From Ruminococcaceae bacterium UBA1865 (GTDB lineage Bacteria; Bacillota; Clostridia; Oscillospirales; Acutalibacteraceae), in the NCBI GenBank assembly GCA_002338255.1, contig DDHX01000044.1, positions 28,550 through 39,148 on the forward strand: a DNA stretch of 10,599 nucleotides, written 5' to 3'. Each line of letters starts with the position of its first letter. Within the stretch, counting starts at the first letter, position 1. The notes beneath the pieces are model-generated. The model saw only the letters and a program-made list of their open reading frames with translations, was not told the DNA's origin and ran no database searches. The position numbers and the translations under genes were made by a program. This document shows positions 1 through 7,304 of this stretch, piece by piece.

Positions 1-1202
1 ATATCAAGCAGAATAGCCTGCAAACCTTTCAGCAGGTGCAGCTTTTCTTTCTTTTTAGCCAAATCATTGAAGGTTCGGCGACGGACACACTCAATCCGGA
101 ATGCTGTCCATTCATTGAGAAGTTCACCCACACCCATTACGTGCGGCACTCCTGCTATCAACACATTAAAATTGCAGGAGAAGCTGTCCTCAAGCGGAGT
201 TTGCTTAAATAGGCGCTGCATCAGCTTATCCGGGTCAACTCCCCGCTTTAAGTCAATTGTAACCTTTAATCCACTCAAGCCCGTTTCGTCACGGATGTCG
301 GAGATATCTTTCAATTTACCCTGTTTGACAAGGTCGACAACCTTTTCCACGATTTCCTCCGCCGTGGTCGTCGGCGGAATTTGGGTTATATCAATGCAAT
401 TTACACTTTTATCATAAGTATAACGTGAACGAATGCGCACACCGCCGCGGCCGGTACGGTAAATTTCTTCAATTGTGTTCCGGTCATAAATAAGCTGACC
501 ACCGCCGGGGAAATCCGGGGCCAGTAACGTTGAAGTAATTTCGTGTTCCGGGTCGCGCATCAAGGCAATCGCTGTCTGACACACTTCGCTCAAATTAAAC
601 GGGCAGATGGAACTGGCCATACTTACGGCGATACCCGTATTGGCATTGACCAGTATTGATGGAAACGAGGCCGGCAGCAATGTCGGTTCTTTTATAGTAT
701 TATCGTAGTTATCTACAAAATCCACGGTATCTTTGTCGATATCGCGAAAAAGTTCCTGACAAATGTTATCAAGGCGTGCTTCCGTATAACGGGAAGCTGC
801 CCACGCCATGTCGCGGGAATAAAATTTACCGAAGTTTCCTTTGGAATCCACATATGGATGCAAAAGTGCTTCGTAACCACGGCTCAACCGCACCATCGTA
901 TCATAAATAGCGGAGTCGCCATGCGGGTTTAGTTTCATCGTCTGACCGACAATATTGGCACTTTTGGTACGTGCTGTGCCCAAAAGACCCATTTTATACA
1001 TGGTATATAAAAGCTTGCGGTGCGAAGGTTTGAACCCGTCAATCTCTGGGATTGCACGGGACATGATAACGCTCATAGCGTATGGCATAAAGTTTTTTTC
1101 AAGTGTGTCGGTTATTTGCTGCTCGACAACCCCACCCGCACCCTCTATAACTCCATGCATATGTGGAGCGGCATCATCGTTTTCTTTTCTTTTTTTAGGC
1201 AT
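1..1202 (-). CDS. parC: Type II topoisomerase subunit A (ParC/GyrA-like), 3' end outside window
   Basis: This is the DNA-breaking and rejoining subunit of a type II topoisomerase, acting with the ParE-like ATPase encoded just upstream to relax or decatenate DNA. The first 400 codons are visible, open to the left edge, starting MPKKRKENDD. Residues 36-60 hold the conserved NFMPYAMSVI and IPEIDGFKPSHR blocks. The quinolone-pocket segment PHGDSAIYD (93-101) keeps Ser97 and Asp101, matching E. coli GyrA Ser83 and Asp87, so it looks wild type. The catalytic pair Arg138-Tyr139 lies in SRYTE. The winged-helix and tower regions follow; the C-terminal beta-pinwheel is out of view. The ATG at 1202 is the first in-frame start after a TGA at 1211-1209. 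Its only Shine-Dalgarno-like bases are AGG directly against the ATG, so translation may depend on coupling to parE, 48 nt upstream. The gyrA-versus-parC name is uncertain; I prefer parC because clostridial genomes usually carry gyrBA elsewhere. Confidence 0.9.
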   Translation of the reverse strand, partial: MPKKRKENDDAAPHMHGVIEGAGGVVEQQITDTLEKNFMPYAMSVIMSRAIPEIDGFKPSHRKLLYTMYKMGLLGTARTKSANIVGQTMKLNPHGDSAIYDTMVRLSRGYEALLHPYVDSKGNFGKFYSRDMAWAASRYTEARLDNICQELFRDIDKDTVDFVDNYDNTIKEPTLLPASFPSILVNANTGIAVSMASSICPFNLSEVCQTAIALMRDPEHEITSTLLAPDFPGGGQLIYDRNTIEEIYRTGRGGVRIRSRYTYDKSVNCIDITQIPPTTTAEEIVEKVVDLVKQGKLKDISDIRDETGLSGLKVTIDLKRGVDPDKLMQRLFKQTPLEDSFSCNFNVLIAGVPHVMGVGELLNEWTAFRIECVRRRTFNDLAKKKEKLHLLKGLQAILLD

Positions 1203-1250
1203 CCTGATTCACATCCACATTCATTAAATTTTCTCGCATTCATTTATTCA

Positions 1251-3230
1251 TCAGCTCACGTCAGCTGAGTCAATATAGTTGTGTCCATTTTGGGCGATAA
1301 AGTCTTTGCGACCACTCAGATTATCTCCGAGCAGCATATCAAAAACCTCTCCTGTTTTAATCATTTCAGACGGCATAACCTTGATCAAGCGGCGGGTTGC
1401 CGGATTCATCGTAGTTAAATTCATCATATCCGGCTCATTTTCACCGAGCCCTTTGGAACGCTGAATCGTATACTTCTTGCCTATGAGTTTCTTCATGACT
1501 TCATCTTTTTCCTGTTCAGTATAAGCAAAGTAAGTTTCATCCTTTGTTGCCAACTCAAACAAAGGAGATTCGGCGATAAATACCTTGCCCTCGTTGATCA
1601 GCATTGGGGCCAGACGGTAAATCATGGTCAGCAAAAGGATTCGTATATGAAAACCATCCACATCCGCATCTGTACAAAGAATAATTTTATTCCATCGCAG
1701 AAGCGATAGGTCAAAAGAAGACAAATCCTTATTGGCCTTTGATTTGACCTGCACACCACAGCCAAGGACTTTAATTAAATCGGTGATAATTTCGCTTTTA
1801 AAGATTCGATCGTAGTCCGCTTTCAAACAATTTAAAATCTTACCGCGGATTGGCATGATTGCTTGAAAATTAGGGTCACGCGCCTGTTTACATGCGCCGA
1901 GAGCCGAGTCGCCCTCCACGATAAAGATTTCTCGTTCGTTTACGTCACGAGTGCGGCAATCCACAAATTTAGCGACTCGATTTGTAATATCCATATTGCT
2001 GGTAAGCTTTTTCTTTATGTTCAGACGTGTTTTTTCGGCGTCCTCGCGGCTGCGCTTATTGATTAGAACCTGCGCTGCGATTTTGTCCGCATCCATAGGA
2101 TTTTCAATAAAATAGACCTCAAGCTGATGCCGGAGCATCTCAGTCATGGCCTCTTGAATTCCTTTGTTTGTAATCGCTTTTTTTGTCTGATTCTCATAGG
2201 AAGTCTGGTTTGAGAAAGACGAAATGACCAGCACAAGGCAATCCTCAATATCGGTAAATGTAATTTTGCTCTCGTTTTTAGTATACTTTCCGGTCTGTTT
2301 TAAGTAAGAATCAATTTGATAGATAAACGCATTGCGAACAGCCTTATCCGGCGAACCTCCATGTTCCAGCCAGCTGGAATTATGGTAGTATTCAATCAAT
2401 TTACTGCGGTTTGAAAATGCCACCGCGACATTGATTTTCGTTTTATACTCAGGCTTGTCCGAACGGTCGCGCACCTTGCGCTCTGCCTGCCAAAACTGAA
2501 TCGGAGTAAGGTAGTCTTCCCCTATAATTTCTTTGACATGGTCGACTACGCCCTGCTGATAAATAAACTCCGTTTCCTCAAAGCCCGAATCCGTCTGATT
2601 GCGAAACAAAAAACTGATTCCTTCGTTTACAATAGCCTGGCGCTTAATCGTATCGAGATAATACTCCGTGGGAACGCTGATGTCGGTAAATACCTGTAAA
2701 TCCGGCTTCCAGTGGATTTTGGTTCCGGTGTCTTTCTTGTTATAGGGCTCTTTTTTCAGCCCGCCGATATTTTCGCCGTGTTCGAAATGGAGGGTGTAGC
2801 GCATGCCGTCGCGGCGAATGTCCACATCCATATATTCCGAAGCGTACTGCGTGGAACAAAGGCCGAGCCCATTCAGACCCAGTGAATACTCATAGCTTTC
2901 GTCCGCATCATTATTATATTTTCCGCCCGCATAAAGTTCGCAAAAGACAAGTTCCCAATTATAACGTTTTTCGTTGTTGTTATAATCGACAGGAATTCCA
3001 CGAGCGTGATCTTCTACCTCAATCGACTGGTCACTGAAGCGGGTAGTAATAATTTGTTTACCAAAACCCTGACGTGCTTCGTCAATAGAGTTGGACAGTA
3101 TTTCAAAGATGGAATGCTCACAGCCCTCAATGCCATCCGAACCAAAGATAACCGCTGGGCGGCGGCGCACACGGTCGGAACCCTTGAGGGATGATATGCT
3201 TTCATTCCCATATTCTGATTTTTTCGTCAT
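1251..3230 (-). CDS. parE: Type II topoisomerase subunit B (ParE/GyrB-like ATPase), divergent
   Basis: This is the ATP-driven gate subunit of a type II topoisomerase and partner of the A subunit encoded next. Its 659 residues match the usual ParE/GyrB length. A GHKL ATPase domain comes first: EILSNSIDEA (43-52, with Asn47 and Asp50), DHARGIP (74-80), GLNGLGL (118-124) and TGTKIHW (168-174). A transducer domain follows, with the nucleotide-contacting QTK at 348-350. The Toprim metal site is EGDSA (439-443) and DADVDG (521-526), and RSKGLGE (591-597) is the usual C-terminal block. The first glycine of the DxGxG ATP motif is Ala76, which is unusual. Family similarity is clear, but the sequence differs from textbook GyrB around NWELVFCELYAGGKYNN, a form I associate with clostridial ParE-like proteins. 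The ATG follows AGGAG at 3247-3243 with a longish 12-nt spacer. It sits 220 nt past ftsH and its terminator, so it likely has its own promoter. Confidence 0.93.
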   Translation of the reverse strand: MTKKSEYGNESISSLKGSDRVRRRPAVIFGSDGIEGCEHSIFEILSNSIDEARQGFGKQIITTRFSDQSIEVEDHARGIPVDYNNNEKRYNWELVFCELYAGGKYNNDADESYEYSLGLNGLGLCSTQYASEYMDVDIRRDGMRYTLHFEHGENIGGLKKEPYNKKDTGTKIHWKPDLQVFTDISVPTEYYLDTIKRQAIVNEGISFLFRNQTDSGFEETEFIYQQGVVDHVKEIIGEDYLTPIQFWQAERKVRDRSDKPEYKTKINVAVAFSNRSKLIEYYHNSSWLEHGGSPDKAVRNAFIYQIDSYLKQTGKYTKNESKITFTDIEDCLVLVISSFSNQTSYENQTKKAITNKGIQEAMTEMLRHQLEVYFIENPMDADKIAAQVLINKRSREDAEKTRLNIKKKLTSNMDITNRVAKFVDCRTRDVNEREIFIVEGDSALGACKQARDPNFQAIMPIRGKILNCLKADYDRIFKSEIITDLIKVLGCGVQVKSKANKDLSSFDLSLLRWNKIILCTDADVDGFHIRILLLTMIYRLAPMLINEGKVFIAESPLFELATKDETYFAYTEQEKDEVMKKLIGKKYTIQRSKGLGENEPDMMNLTTMNPATRRLIKVMPSEMIKTGEVFDMLLGDNLSGRKDFIAQNGHNYIDSADVS

Positions 3231-3415
3231 ATTTATAGTTCGCTCCTACATCTATTCGCTGATTACTTGATTGCCAATCCGCCGAACACGGATGTATATT
3301 AGATGATAAAATTTCGAGAATGTTCTTGTTTTGCAAGGCTGGACGTACGCCAAAGAGAAAAGCGCAGCAAAACAGGATAAAAATAACAGAAATTTAAAAA
3401 TTAGTATTACACAGC
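3231..3415 (-). promoter_or_regulatory. Probable promoter and leader region of parE-parC
   Basis: This gap lies between the ftsH terminator and the parE ribosome binding site and holds no credible gene. Because the terminator probably ends most transcription from upstream, a promoter for parE-parC is expected here. The best -10-like hexamer on the minus strand is TAATAT (3301-3296), about 50 nt ahead of the Shine-Dalgarno sequence, but no good -35 lies 16-18 nt upstream. A TTGCAA (3336-3331) could serve as a -35 only with a poor -10 (TTTTAT or AATTTT). The region is AT-rich. The exact promoter cannot be fixed from sequence alone. Confidence 0.3.
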
Positions 3416-3443
3416 AAAAGGGGGAAATGCGTAACATTCCCCC
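3416..3443 (-). terminator. Intrinsic terminator after ftsH
   Basis: Seven bases after the ftsH stop, the minus strand carries GGGGGAATG, a TTACG loop and CATTTCCCCC. This forms a GC-rich stem of nine pairs with one bulged T, followed directly by TTTT. The T run is short and interrupted (TTTTGCTG), so termination may be incomplete. Its place at the end of the gdpP-to-ftsH run and before a 220-nt gap fits a transcription unit boundary. Confidence 0.78.
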
Positions 3444-3450
3444 TAATTTA

Positions 3451-5346
3451 TTATTCCGCAGTAATTGGCGTTGGCTGAACTGAGCCGGTCAGTGCCGCGA
3501 AATCATCGGGCCGCTTGCCCTCCATCAGTGCTTTGAACTGTTCTCCACTCATCTTTTCATTTTGATAAAGGAATTTGGCAACCTCATGCAGTTTGTCCAT
3601 ATGCTCCCTCAGGATACTTTCGGTTTTGCTGTATGCGGTAGTCATTAAGCTCTTCACTTCCTGATCGATTGCGGAAGAGGTCGTCTCCGAATAGTTCCGG
3701 ATATGACCCATGTCGCGTCCAAGGAATGGTTCGCCCTCATCCTGCCCGTAGGCAATCGGGCCAAGCTCTTCAGTCATACCGTACTTGGTAACCATGCTGC
3801 GCGCAAGTTTTGTGGCACGCTCAATGTCATTTGATGCGCCGGTGGAAATGTCATCCAATGCAAGCGCTTCGGCAACACGTCCGCCGAGCAGACTAATTAA
3901 ATCTTCCTTCATTTCCTTACGGGTTTTATACGAGCGGTCTTCCATCGGAATATGCATTGTATACCCGCCGGCCATACCGCGCGGAATAATGGAAATTTGA
4001 TGAACTGGGTCCTGCGTGGGACAGAAGTACGCGGAAACCGCATGACCTCCCTCATGATACGCAGTCAGTGTCTTTTCCTTTTCTGACATTACATGGCTCT
4101 TTTTCTCGGTTCCGACAACCACCTTAATGGTTGCTTCCTCAATTTCCTCCATGGTAATGGCTTTCAAGCTTTTTCTCGCAGCTAAAAGCGCTGCTTCATT
4201 TAACAGGTTTTCAAGGTCAGCTCCGGTAAAACCAGCTGTTGACTTTGCTATTGTCCTCAGTTCAACATCCGGTGCGATCGGCTTGCCACGGGCATGAACC
4301 TTAAGAATTTCCTCACGGCCCCTAATATCCGGATATCCAACCATGACTTGGCGGTCAAAACGACCCGGACGCATTAATGCAGGGTCGAGGATGTCCGGTC
4401 GGTTGGTGGCGGCAATCATAATAACGCCCTCGTTTGCACCAAAACCATCCATTTCAACGAGCAACTGGTTCAAAGTCTGTTCGCGTTCGTCATGCCCGCC
4501 GCCTAAACCGGCACCGCGCTGACGGCCAACAGCATCAATTTCATCAATAAAAATGATGCATGGAGAATTCTTTTTTGCCTGTTCGAACAGGTCACGCACA
4601 CGGGATGCGCCGACACCGACAAACATTTCAACGAAATCCGAACCGGAAATCGAGAAGAACGGCACACCAGCCTCACCGGCAACTGCACGAGCTAATAAGG
4701 TTTTACCTGTACCCGGAGGGCCCACAAGCAGAACGCCTTTTGGAATGCGTGCTCCCAGCTCATTGTATTTTTTCGGATTCTTTAGGAATTCGACAATTTC
4801 ACGTAACTCTTCCTTTTCCTCATCGGCACCTGCCACGTCTGCAAAAGTCGTTTTACGCTTTTCATCAGCCATTTGCTTTACCTTTGCTTTACCAAAGTTC
4901 ATCTGTTTGCCCGCATCACCCATACTGGTGTTCAGACGTTTCATCATAAACCACCAGAACAGGCCCATGATGACAAGGATACTCAGCATTGGAATCATAC
5001 TGGTAAGCCAAGAGGCTTCGGTCGGATGCTTCAGTTTAATGATCATGCCGGCCGGGTTTTCTTCGTTGTACTGAGCAACATACGGCTTGATATCGTCATA
5101 AAGCAGCAGCGTGTCCGGTGCTACATAAGATATCTGAGTCTTATCTTTCAGCTTAATGATCATTTCACCGCTGCCCATATCCATGGAATATTCCGTTACC
5201 TGCTGATTTTTAAAGTAACGCAGAATATCAGAATAATTATAGCTTACTTGCGGCCGCTGATTGTAAATCATGGCGACGAGAATAAATAGAAGAATAGGTA
5301 CGCCAATAAATAATGCAATATTTTTAAGCGTTTTTTTGTTATCCAA
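3451..5346 (-). CDS. ftsH: ATP-dependent zinc metalloprotease FtsH
   Basis: FtsH is a membrane-anchored hexameric AAA+ protease that extracts and degrades membrane and some soluble proteins. The 631 residues show the standard order. A first transmembrane helix lies at about 9-28, an extracytoplasmic stretch at about 30-112, and a second helix at about 113-135. The AAA+ module has Walker A GPPGTGKT (209-216), pore motif FVGV (242-245), Walker B IIFIDEID (264-271) and the second region of homology [20 protein letters not shown] (313-332). The zinc site is HEGGH (431-435), with Asp507 in STGASND as the expected third ligand. The C-terminal tail is short. The start is TTG at 5346: AAGGAG lies 10 nt upstream and no in-frame ATG fits the family N-terminus. 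The gene lies 42 nt after hpt with no terminator between them, the same neighbourhood as in Bacillus, and is the last gene before a hairpin terminator. Confidence 0.98.
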   Translation of the reverse strand: MDNKKTLKNIALFIGVPILLFILVAMIYNQRPQVSYNYSDILRYFKNQQVTEYSMDMGSGEMIIKLKDKTQISYVAPDTLLLYDDIKPYVAQYNEENPAGMIIKLKHPTEASWLTSMIPMLSILVIMGLFWWFMMKRLNTSMGDAGKQMNFGKAKVKQMADEKRKTTFADVAGADEEKEELREIVEFLKNPKKYNELGARIPKGVLLVGPPGTGKTLLARAVAGEAGVPFFSISGSDFVEMFVGVGASRVRDLFEQAKKNSPCIIFIDEIDAVGRQRGAGLGGGHDEREQTLNQLLVEMDGFGANEGVIMIAATNRPDILDPALMRPGRFDRQVMVGYPDIRGREEILKVHARGKPIAPDVELRTIAKSTAGFTGADLENLLNEAALLAARKSLKAITMEEIEEATIKVVVGTEKKSHVMSEKEKTLTAYHEGGHAVSAYFCPTQDPVHQISIIPRGMAGGYTMHIPMEDRSYKTRKEMKEDLISLLGGRVAEALALDDISTGASNDIERATKLARSMVTKYGMTEELGPIAYGQDEGEPFLGRDMGHIRNYSETTSSAIDQEVKSLMTTAYSKTESILREHMDKLHEVAKFLYQNEKMSGEQFKALMEGKRPDDFAALTGSVQPTPITAE

Positions 5347-5362
5347 ATTAAGTTCACTCCTT
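5344..5362 (-). promoter_or_regulatory. RBS and TTG start of ftsH
   Basis: AAGGAG (5362-5357) stands 10 nt ahead of the TTG at 5346-5344 on the minus strand. It supports the rare TTG start that gives the expected N-terminus MDNKKTLKN just before the first membrane helix. Confidence 0.8.
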
Positions 5363-5388
5363 ACTTGGGTTGTTTTGTTTTTTCGGGA

Positions 5389-5928
5389 TCAGCTTTCGTA
5401 GACCTCAGGTTTTAAAATTCCCACAAAGGGAAGGTTTCTATATTTTTCATCATAATCCAGACCGTAGCCGACTATGAATTCATCCGGAACGATTGTACCG
5501 GCGTAATCTGCTTTTATGTCTGCCGTACGCCTGTCTGGCTTGTCAAACAACGTACAAACCTTAATGCTTTTAGGCGAACGGGATTGCAACAACTCGAGTA
5601 TGTAGTGCAGTGTCAACCCGCTGTCCAGAATGTCCTCCACAACCAAAAGGTCATAGCCCTTCAAGTTGATGTCCAGATCTTTAATGATTTTAACCACACC
5701 GGAAGTCTTCGTTCCGGAGCCGTAGCTTGAAACGGACATGAAATCAATACTGCATGGAATTGTAATTGCACGCATTAAATCGGCCATGAACACGACTGAG
5801 CCCTTCAGCACACTAACCATTAAAAGGTTTTTATCCTTGTAATCCTCACTGATTTGCTTGCCAATCGTCTGCACGATTTCAGCAAGCCTTTCCTCGCTGA
5901 ATAATACCGACTGAATATCATTTCTCAA
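5389..5928 (-). CDS. hpt: Hypoxanthine phosphoribosyltransferase
   Basis: This cytoplasmic purine salvage enzyme joins hypoxanthine (often also guanine) to PRPP to give IMP or GMP plus pyrophosphate. The 179 residues are normal for the bacterial family. The visible sites are the pyrophosphate-binding LKG (41-43), the flexible-loop SSYGSGT (67-73), the PRPP motif VVEDILDSGLTL (96-107, with Glu98-Asp99), the base-contacting DKPDRR (129-134) and the C-terminal FIVGYGLDYDEKYRNLP (151-167). The start is TTG at 5928, only 2 nt after the tilS stop, and its AAGGAG lies across the last codons of tilS, so the two are probably translationally coupled. The order tilS-hpt-ftsH is widely conserved in Bacillota. 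In Bacillus subtilis, TilS and HprT have been reported to act together as an activator of ftsH; whether that holds here is unknown. Confidence 0.97.
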   Translation of the reverse strand: MRNDIQSVLFSEERLAEIVQTIGKQISEDYKDKNLLMVSVLKGSVVFMADLMRAITIPCSIDFMSVSSYGSGTKTSGVVKIIKDLDINLKGYDLLVVEDILDSGLTLHYILELLQSRSPKSIKVCTLFDKPDRRTADIKADYAGTIVPDEFIVGYGLDYDEKYRNLPFVGILKPEVYES

Positions 5929-5942
5929 GTTTAGCTCTCCTT
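5926..5942 (-). promoter_or_regulatory. RBS and TTG start of hpt, overlapping tilS end
   Basis: AAGGAG (5942-5937) precedes TTG (5928-5926) by 8 nt and is embedded in the last tilS codons (…KES, stop at 5933-5931). The nearby ATG at 5921-5919 is out of frame, so the TTG decides the start. Confidence 0.82.
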
Positions 5943-7304
5943 AATATTAATTTCCGCTACGTTATGGGTGTCTTTCGTAACACAGGCTTCCTGTGAAGCT
6001 CCAAACCCCTCGATCCAGATGATTTCCCCGCTGTTCTCCAACATTGCTACATTGCTGCGCAGCAAAGGTTCAAGTCTCGCTTCGTTGAAAAGTTTTTTGA
6101 GGCTTTTTGTGACACCGCGTCCCGCAGGTTGAAAAAAATCTCCATCGCGTCTGTTTCTAACAGAAGTAGTATTAAATATTGTATCATAGTTAATTAGATT
6201 ATTAAATAACAAATTATTAAATTTACAACGATTTTCCAATTCTTTCTTGGTCAATTTCGTAATTACAAGTATTCTTCCATCCGGCAGCCGCGTGTCGCAG
6301 GGATTTAAAGGCACACTCCACGATTTATCAGCCTCTTGTTTTTTACTTCTGATAAAAAGAGTATTGCCCTGTGCAGTGCATTGTATTCCCCCCACAATGG
6401 TAGCCGAACCGGTGCCCGCATGAATCATGTTCGCAATCGCGGTAATGTGCCCGCTTTCGAGTCTTACCTTGAAACCCCGGGTGATTGCAAGTGCAATCAC
6501 CCGGGTCAGAACCGCACCCGGCAGGGATTTGAGCACAGAAAGACGGTATCCGTTGGGACACGCGGCGTTGATAAGCGCATCCTGTGCCAACGTACTGAGG
6601 TAATCTTCATCCTCGCTCAAACGTGAGGTCATACTGAGAACAGCTGATTCAAAGGCCGGATTGATCTCCCGCAGCACAGGGATTACACTGAGTCTGATTT
6701 TATTGCGCTGATACTCCTGCGTTAAATTAGTACTGTCTGTTACATAACGCAGGCCATAGTAAGCACAATAATTTTCTACCTCAGCGCGCGTAATTTCAAT
6801 CAGCGGGCGAACAATATTCCCCCGAACGGGCGGAATCCCGCGCAGACCGCGCGTACCCGCACCTTTTGTTAAATTTAAAAGCACCGTTTCGGCGCTGTCA
6901 GACAGGGTGTGGGCGGTGGCGATTTTTGCATTTTCCGTGCAAAGGCTCCTAAAAAAAGCGTAGCGCACATTTCGTCCGCACTCTTCAAGGCCCTCGGATT
7001 TTTCCGCCGCCAGCGCGCGCACGTCCGCATGAAGAACTTTTAATTCCACGTTATTTTCTGCGCACCACTTTGTGACAAAACGCTCGTCCTCTTCAGCTTC
7101 ATCACCGCGCAGCCCATGGTTAATATGCGCCGCGATGATACGAATATGATGGGAACTTCCATATTTTAAAAGAAAATGAGCAAGCGTCAGCGAATCAGCG
7201 CCGCCGGAAAGGCCGACAACAACGGTACAACCCTGAGGCAGCATGTCATAGCTGACAATTGCTCTTTCAATTTTATTTTCGATGTTTAATGGGCTGTCAT
7301 TCAC
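5931..7304 (-). CDS. tilS: tRNA(Ile)-lysidine synthetase TilS
   Basis: TilS uses ATP and lysine to convert the wobble C34 of the CAU-anticodon tRNA-Ile to lysidine, so that it reads AUA and is charged with Ile. The reading frame is open upstream to 7562, but that extension overlaps dnaB out of frame. I choose GTG at 7304, giving 457 residues, because AGGAGG sits 9 nt ahead and the family N-terminus fits. The PP-loop SGGADS is at 33-38, followed by HINHGLRGDEAEEDER. The later motif reads AHTLSDSAET rather than the textbook GHxxDDxxET, a form I recall from clostridial TilS. GIPPVRGNIVRPL and NKIRLSVIPVL follow. The TilS C-terminal domain begins near 383 with RNRRDGDFFQPAGRG. Residues 360-382 are rich in Asn, Ile and Leu and coincide with a very AT-rich patch. 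The first 8 nt overlap dnaB, and hpt follows after 2 nt. Confidence 0.95.
   Translation of the reverse strand: MNDSPLNIENKIERAIVSYDMLPQGCTVVVGLSGGADSLTLAHFLLKYGSSHHIRIIAAHINHGLRGDEAEEDERFVTKWCAENNVELKVLHADVRALAAEKSEGLEECGRNVRYAFFRSLCTENAKIATAHTLSDSAETVLLNLTKGAGTRGLRGIPPVRGNIVRPLIEITRAEVENYCAYYGLRYVTDSTNLTQEYQRNKIRLSVIPVLREINPAFESAVLSMTSRLSEDEDYLSTLAQDALINAACPNGYRLSVLKSLPGAVLTRVIALAITRGFKVRLESGHITAIANMIHAGTGSATIVGGIQCTAQGNTLFIRSKKQEADKSWSVPLNPCDTRLPDGRILVITKLTKKELENRCKFNNLLFNNLINYDTIFNTTSVRNRRDGDFFQPAGRGVTKSLKKLFNEARLEPLLRSNVAMLENSGEIIWIEGFGASQEACVTKDTHNVAEINIKES
6183..6212 (-). promoter_or_regulatory. Candidate internal promoter inside tilS for hpt-ftsH
   Basis: On the minus strand, TTGTTA (6212-6207) and TATGAT (6188-6183) are separated by 18 nt, a plausible sigma-A-type pair, inside a patch where only 8 of 60 bases (6171-6230) are G or C. 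It would fire about 250 nt upstream of hpt. AT-rich coding DNA makes such matches by chance, so this is weak. Confidence 0.25.
6476..6505. repeat. Perfect 14-bp inverted repeat within tilS
   Basis: The arms CCCGGGTGATTGCA (6476-6489) and TGCAATCACCCGGG (6492-6505) are exact reverse complements separated by two bases. The transcript could form a very stable hairpin with a tight loop. It encodes TRVIALAITRG in the middle of TilS and keeps the frame. No T run follows on the minus strand, so it is not an intrinsic terminator. Confidence 0.85.

Noticed and set aside
3252..3437. Minus-strand 61-codon frame in the ftsH-parE gap with a hydrophobic start
   Set aside because: Its ATG lies inside the terminator hairpin, there is no RBS, and its end runs close to the parE leader. 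It looks like chance.
4553..5074. Plus-strand 173-codon open frame
   Set aside because: It is antisense to the conserved FtsH ATPase region, with no motif or binding site.
6476..6505. The tilS palindrome as an intrinsic terminator
   Set aside because: No T run follows on the minus strand, and it lies in the middle of an intact coding region.
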